DNA of 42,507 nt from NCBI GenBank assembly GCA_031539165.1, contig JAVKLK010000002.1, positions 1 through 42,507 of the forward strand, written 5' to 3'. The notes beneath the pieces are model-generated. The model saw only the letters and a program-made list of their open reading frames with translations. It did no database searches and was not told the origin of the DNA. This stretch comes from CAIVSN01 sp031539165. GTDB taxonomy: Bacteria > Patescibacteriota > Gracilibacteria > BD1-5 > UBA2023. The position numbers were made by a program, and so were the translations under genes. The first letter of the stretch is position 1, and each line of letters begins with the position of its first letter. This document shows, piece by piece, positions 38,100 through 42,507 of this stretch.

Positions 38100-40529
38100 A
38101 TGCCTCAAAATATTCTCTGCGAAGTACGTGTTGATCGCCTCAATGAAAAAGGGGTTTTTGTTGCAGAGCAAATTCTTAACATACTGCACAACACGGTTGA
38201 TGAGCAGAGAAAGGGGTGGCTATTTAAACACCAGGCCACCTATATTCCCTATACTTTTGAGGTGGCAAATATAGGCGGGGTAATTCGATTCTTTCTTGGA
38301 GCTCCAGAATCACACATTGGTATTCTGAAGAATCAAATCTACGCACACTATCCGAACGTGGAAATTCATCCGGTGGAGGAGTACTTCCCTGAGGGGGATT
38401 CTTTTTCGCAAGAGATGATTTTGGCAAAAGAATATACAAAACCCATCAAGATATACACTGATTTGAAAGATAGAAGTGAGAAAGAAACGATAGATCCGCT
38501 TTCTTCGATTACGAGCGCTCTTGCTAAGGCAAGCAAAGAAGAGCCTCTGCTCCTTCAGGTTTGTTTCAGTCCAATTCTTGATAGTGAATGGAAATCGGAA
38601 CATGCTCTCCATATCTTGAACTCCAAGCGACCAAAATGGCTTAAGCAGTTTTTGCTTTCCCCCCTCGGGCATATTTCTGAATACCTTGTTCTTCCTGTTT
38701 CTTGGCTCTTCCGATTTGCGGTTCTCGTCGCGAAATGATCTACAGGACACTCGGACGATCATGCCCATGCTTCAGAAGAAACAGATGCAGGGAAGATTCT
38801 CGAAGAAAAAACAAAATCCTTTGGGTATGGAGTTTCGGTTCGTGCGGCAACGTTTGTTCGGGATGAAACAATTGCCAAAACTCTCCTGAAAGAACTTACC
38901 ACATCATTGAGTATCCTGAGTCGTCCCAATAGCAATGCTTTTGTTGCTGGCCCCCTGCAACGATGAAGTGAATCTTTGAGGGCTCGCAGTAATACGAGGA
39001 AAATAGTGCTCAATACAGCTGAGCTTGCAGGGCTCGTTCATTTACCGACGATTTATGTGAAAACCCCAGGGATTCACTGGGTCATGACCAAAAAATTTGA
39101 GCCGCCCGCAAATCTGCCTCTCTTGAGTCCAGATATGCTGGAAGACCCAACACAAACCGATATAACCCCATTGGGAATTACGAATTTCCGAGGAACAGAT
39201 ATGCCGTTTGGAATTCTTCCGGGAGATAGGAGACGTCATGTGTATGTGATAGGAAAAACAGGAATGGGTAAATCGACCCTTCTGGAGAACATGATTTTTG
39301 ATGATATTTCTAAAGGAAGATGAGTGGGTCTTGTAGATCCGCATGGTGATCTCGCGGAAACCATACTTGCTTCTATCCCGAAGCATCGGACGAACGATGT
39401 CATACTTTTTGATCCTTCCGATGCAAAACATCCGATAGCATTTAACATGCTGGAGCAAGTTCAACCAGAGTTACGGCCGATAGTTGCCTCCGGGCTTGTA
39501 GGGGTATTTAAGAAAATTTTCGGAGAAAGTTGGGGACCGCGGCTCGAGCACATCTTGCGAAATACGATAATGACTCTCCTTGAGATACCGGAAACAACAA
39601 TTATGTCTATACCGCTCATGCTTACGATGAAATCGTATAGACAGAAGATCGTGGCGAAAGTGAAAGATCCTATTCTCAAGAAATTTTGGGAATCTGAGTT
39701 TGAAGCCATGGGAAGCTCTGGACAGACAGAGGCAGCGGGTCCAATTCTCAACAAAGTAGGACAGTTTCTCTCAAGTCCGCTCGTCCGAAATATTGTCGGA
39801 CAACCGAAGAATCCCTTTTCTCTTCGATGGGCCATGGATAATGGGAAGATTGTTATAGTCAATCTTTCCAAAGGAAAGATTGGAGAAGATTCTTCGGCCC
39901 TCTTGGGTTCTATGATGATCACGAAGTTTCAGATTGATGCGATGAGTCGGGCTGATATTGCTGAGGAAAAACGAAGAGATTTCTATCTCTATGTCGATGA
40001 ATTTCAGAATTTTGCGACGGATTCCTTCGCAACTATTCTCTCGGAAGCTCGGAAATACCGACTGAATTTGGTTATGGCAAATCAGTACATTGATCAGATG
40101 AATGAAATGGTGCGAGGGGCAGTTTTTGGAAATGTGGGAACGCTTGCCTCATTTCAAGTGGGAATTCATGATGCCAAAGTTCTTGCTGAGGTGATGGATG
40201 AGGAGTTGGTGCTTCCTGCAGATCTCATGAATCTCAAAAAATACGATATCTATACAAAACTTCTCATTGATGGAATGCCTTCCCCGGTATTTTCTGCTTC
40301 TACCTTTGCCCCAATTCGTTCTCGCTTGGATATTCCAGAACAGAAACGCGATGTTGTGGCAAAAGTTTCTCGAGAGAAGTATGCAAAACCAGTTGAACTG
40401 GTAGAGAAGAAAATCTATGAATTTAACCTCAAGGTCGTTGAGGATGAAAAACGGTACAAGGTTGCGGAAGAGGAATACAAGAAGAAGAAACAGGATGAGC
40501 GACGTAAGAAACAGGAGAATGGTGGATAG
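38100..40529 (+). CDS. VirD4/TraG-like coupling ATPase
   Basis: 809 aa. The N-terminal 350 residues are mixed alpha/beta. The motor domain has Walker A GKTGMGKSTLLEN, VDPHGDLAETIL, DVILFDPSD, and Walker B RRDFYLYVDEFQNFATDSFA, followed by ARKYRLNLVMANQYI and a charged coiled coil (VEDEKRYKVAEEEYKKKKQDE). These are features of TraG/VirD4/TraM-recognition ATPases that move DNA or protein through a secretion system. CPR genomes often have such proteins without a full conjugation system. It sits just after the pilT module, hinting at a role in DNA uptake (inference). Joined across UGA-Gly at 38736, 38964 and 39321-39323. Confidence 0.82.
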
Positions 40530-41406
40530 CCCGGCCCTAGTCCATGTTCTTCCTATTGATGCATCACAGGATGCTCGGGGGTACACGTATCTTGCGCAGT
40601 CAGATATACTTCCCTTTTTACGAATTGGACAATTGGTACAAATTCCATTTCGCAACGACATGACTGAAGGGATTGTTGCGGATATTGTTTCTTGTGTCGA
40701 TATTCCAGAGGGAATCAAACCAATTCAAGCAATTCTTTGCCCAACTCCGGTCTTGAATCCCGCTCAAATAGCAACTATTTTGGAGTACGCATCACGACAG
40801 GCAATTCATATTCATAAGGTGGTGGCTCTTTTCTTACCAAGTCCAGTAAGAAACAGGGTGAAGAAATATTGACTCCCTCTTTTATCCGAGCAATTCCCAG
40901 AAACATCGAATCAGGCAGGAGGTGAATCTCCTCAAATAGAACTTCGATATTGTAAGCATACGCAAGATGTTATGACACAAACGCTGCGTGCGCTTGAATC
41001 CCCCCGAGTCGCCGTGATTGTTCCGAGTGAGCGATATATTGATATGATTCGAGAAAGCGTATCCCAGGAGCTCCAAAAGGATATAGGAATTTTCCGATCT
41101 GACTTCACGGATACGAATCGCGCAAAGTTTTGGATTGATGTGTGCGTGTGAAAATTTTCACGTATCATTTGAACTCGGCGACTCGTTCTCTATAATCTTT
41201 CAGAATTCGATCGGATTGTTTACCTTGAGGATGCTCTTTTTAAGGAAATCCTCCATTCGTTCCATCGATACCGAGTTCTCGATATTCTGGAATCAATTTC
41301 ACTCTCTTCGAGACAAAGCGTCTCTATTATTAGCTCTACTCCAAGCGTTGAGAGCATGGCAAAAGCTCTTGCTAAACGCTTCGTGTTTGTCCCCGTGTCC
41401 GAATAA
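40519..41406 (+). CDS. Truncated, degenerate PriA-like protein
   Basis: 295 aa. The N-terminal domain matches the PriA 3'-DNA-end-binding domain (FLRIGQLVQIPFRNDMTEGIVADIV). The downstream part lines up with the PriA helicase order but has lost the catalytic motifs: VIVPSERYIDMIRE, YLEDALFKEI where PriA has DEEH..yKq, RYRVLDIL for RYhARDvA, and ISSTPSVESMA for GSATPSLES. There is no Walker A and no second RecA lobe. It probably keeps fork-DNA binding without unwinding, or is a decaying gene. It starts within the VirD4-like gene (AGGAG just upstream) and its stop overlaps the next ATG. UGA-Gly at 40870 and 41149. Confidence 0.7.
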
Positions 41407-42507
41407 TGCAGCCCCTTCTTTTTTTACTTCATCGTCTTTTCCAGGCACTCAAGCGGTACCTCGGGACTTTTGAACGAACACAGTATTTGAAGCTTGCATT
41501 CTTTCTTTTTGGACTCTTCATTGTTTGGACGACATTCAAGTACACGGTTCTCGAGTTTTCCTACTATCGATCTCTTGCTGATGCTCAGCAGACAATCACC
41601 GTCAAAAATCCTGTTTCTCGAGGCACCATCTATTCAAACAATGAACCACCAGGCGTATTCGCCACTTCTACTGATCTTCCGGATCTCGCGGTAGACCCTC
41701 AAGCAAAAGGGGATAGAGCTGCGTTGATTCAATTTGTTTCGGATGTGGTGTTTTATGAATACTGCGGAAGAACCACTATTCCTTCAGAACGCTGTATTGA
41801 TCAGGTGCTTACCTATATCCGAGAATCGAGAGACGAACAGGCTCAGTACTCCAATGAAAACCTACGAAATGCTCTTAAATGAGCTCTAAAATCAAGAATT
41901 GAGAAACCATTCCTCGATTTTGTTTTGGTAAAAGAGAATCTTGCAAGAGAAGAGATTCAAGAGGTAGAGTCGTTTAATTACACGGGGGTTCGTCTTGTGT
42001 CGGGGAACCTCTATGTAGACCCAACCGTCCTTGCTGATCCAAAATTTGTTTCTGAGAAACTCCAAGCTCTTTTGGGTATCACCAAAGAAAATGCTGATTT
42101 CTATGTGAGTAAGCGTCCGCTTCGATATGTAAAAATCCTCCGTCGTATGAACTTGGCAACGAAGGACTATGTAGATTTAAAACTTCAGGATGAAAAGCAG
42201 GCGATTCAGAAGGGCCTTACTACCGAGGAGGCAGGAATATCAAACTTCATTATTCTTGAGCCAAATCCGACACGGTTTTATCCTGAGAAAAATATGGGAT
42301 GACAGATTGCTGGATTTGTCGACAATGAGAATGTTGGTCGATACGGAATCGAGTCGTACTTCAATGAATATCTTCAAGGACAAGAAGGGGAAAGACAAAC
42401 GAGAAAAGATGCATCCGGAAGAACCATTGGTTGATACGACCTCGGAGAGAAAAAAACGGTAGGAGGCGCCGACATAAAACTCACGATAGATCGAAATGTC
42501 CAAAAAG
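41406..42507 (+). CDS. Class B penicillin-binding protein (PBP2/FtsI-like), 3' partial
   Basis: The visible 367 residues have one N-terminal membrane helix (LKLAFFLFGLFIVWTTF), a region with RGTIYSNN (consensus RG.I.drn), the dimerisation domain, NPTRFYPEKNMGGQIAGFV (consensus .R.YP.g..a.hvlG.v) and GRYGIESYFNEYLQGQEGER with DASGR and a final LTIDRNVQK (consensus LTID...Q). The transpeptidase domain lies beyond the window. It cross-links peptidoglycan outside the membrane. The ATG overlaps the PriA-like stop (TAATG). Three UGA-Gly codons in the visible part, including one in the conserved Gly before QIAGF. Confidence 0.88.

Noticed and set aside
40519..41406. Full-length PriA split by a frameshift
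   Set aside because: No Walker A or C-terminal helicase lobe is found in any frame before the next gene, which starts at the stop codon.
1..42507. Massive pseudogenisation: most genes broken by in-frame TGA
   Set aside because: Breaks are almost only TGA, never TAA/TAG inside conserved domains; TGA falls at conserved glycines; and a tRNA-Gly(UCA) is present. Recoding explains it.

Overview
This window reads as a chromosomal segment of a candidate-phyla-radiation bacterium that uses genetic code 25, in which UGA means glycine (Gracilibacteria / BD1-5 or Absconditabacteria / SR1). Under the standard code most genes look broken. If UGA is read as Gly, nearly every fragment joins into a full-length family member, and UGA falls on invariant glycines (peptidyl-tRNA hydrolase N-terminus, Mfd Walker A loop, Nudix box region). 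The matching tRNA is present: a tRNA-Gly with anticodon UCA at 27274-27352, with its own promoter and terminator. All coordinates below assume UGA=Gly; stops are UAA and UAG only.

Layout. 1-9742 (+): a one-helix acidic protein, DedA-family protein, WecA/TagO-type phosphosugar transferase, prepilin-like protein, Fmt, ABC-2 permease, PrmC, a small DUF721-like protein, a PLD-type lipoprotein, an 880-aa anchored protein and a possible 33-aa membrane peptide. 9702-16389 (-): one compact operon frr - mfd - holA - FKBP lipoprotein - trmD - zinc-ribbon membrane protein. 16527-24783 (+): a surface block with a C-terminally anchored exported protein, a 1088-aa orphan, a 51-aa lipoprotein and a 1289-aa secreted repeat protein. 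24789-27158 (-): single-subunit Elp3 and an HNH-like protein. 27274-28519 (+): tRNA-Gly(UCA), a Nudix hydrolase, a small basic protein and tRNA-Arg(GCG).

28581-33446 (-) is an accessory island next to tRNA-Arg. It holds a pair of 28-bp direct repeats, an AlbA_2/HATPase-type regulator, a frameshifted two-domain specificity subunit, and a fused nuclease-methyltransferase resembling type IIB (BcgI-like) restriction-modification. 33457-35891 (-) is a housekeeping operon: YtxH-like, grpE, a membrane protein, pth and a PH-like membrane protein. 35988-42507 (+) holds pilT, a cNMP-binding/GAF sensor, a VirD4/TraG-like ATPase, a degenerate PriA-like protein and the start of a class B penicillin-binding protein.

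Genes are densely packed with many stop/start overlaps. Several lead genes have a promoter whose -10 hexamer ends only 6-9 nt before the ATG, which suggests leaderless mRNAs. The most notable items are the recoding tRNA, the uneven use of UGA-Gly (absent from the 1289-aa exported protein), the homopolymer frameshift in the specificity subunit, and the PilT / cNMP sensor / VirD4-like ATPase operon. Identifications rest on motif recognition by eye; no database search was run.
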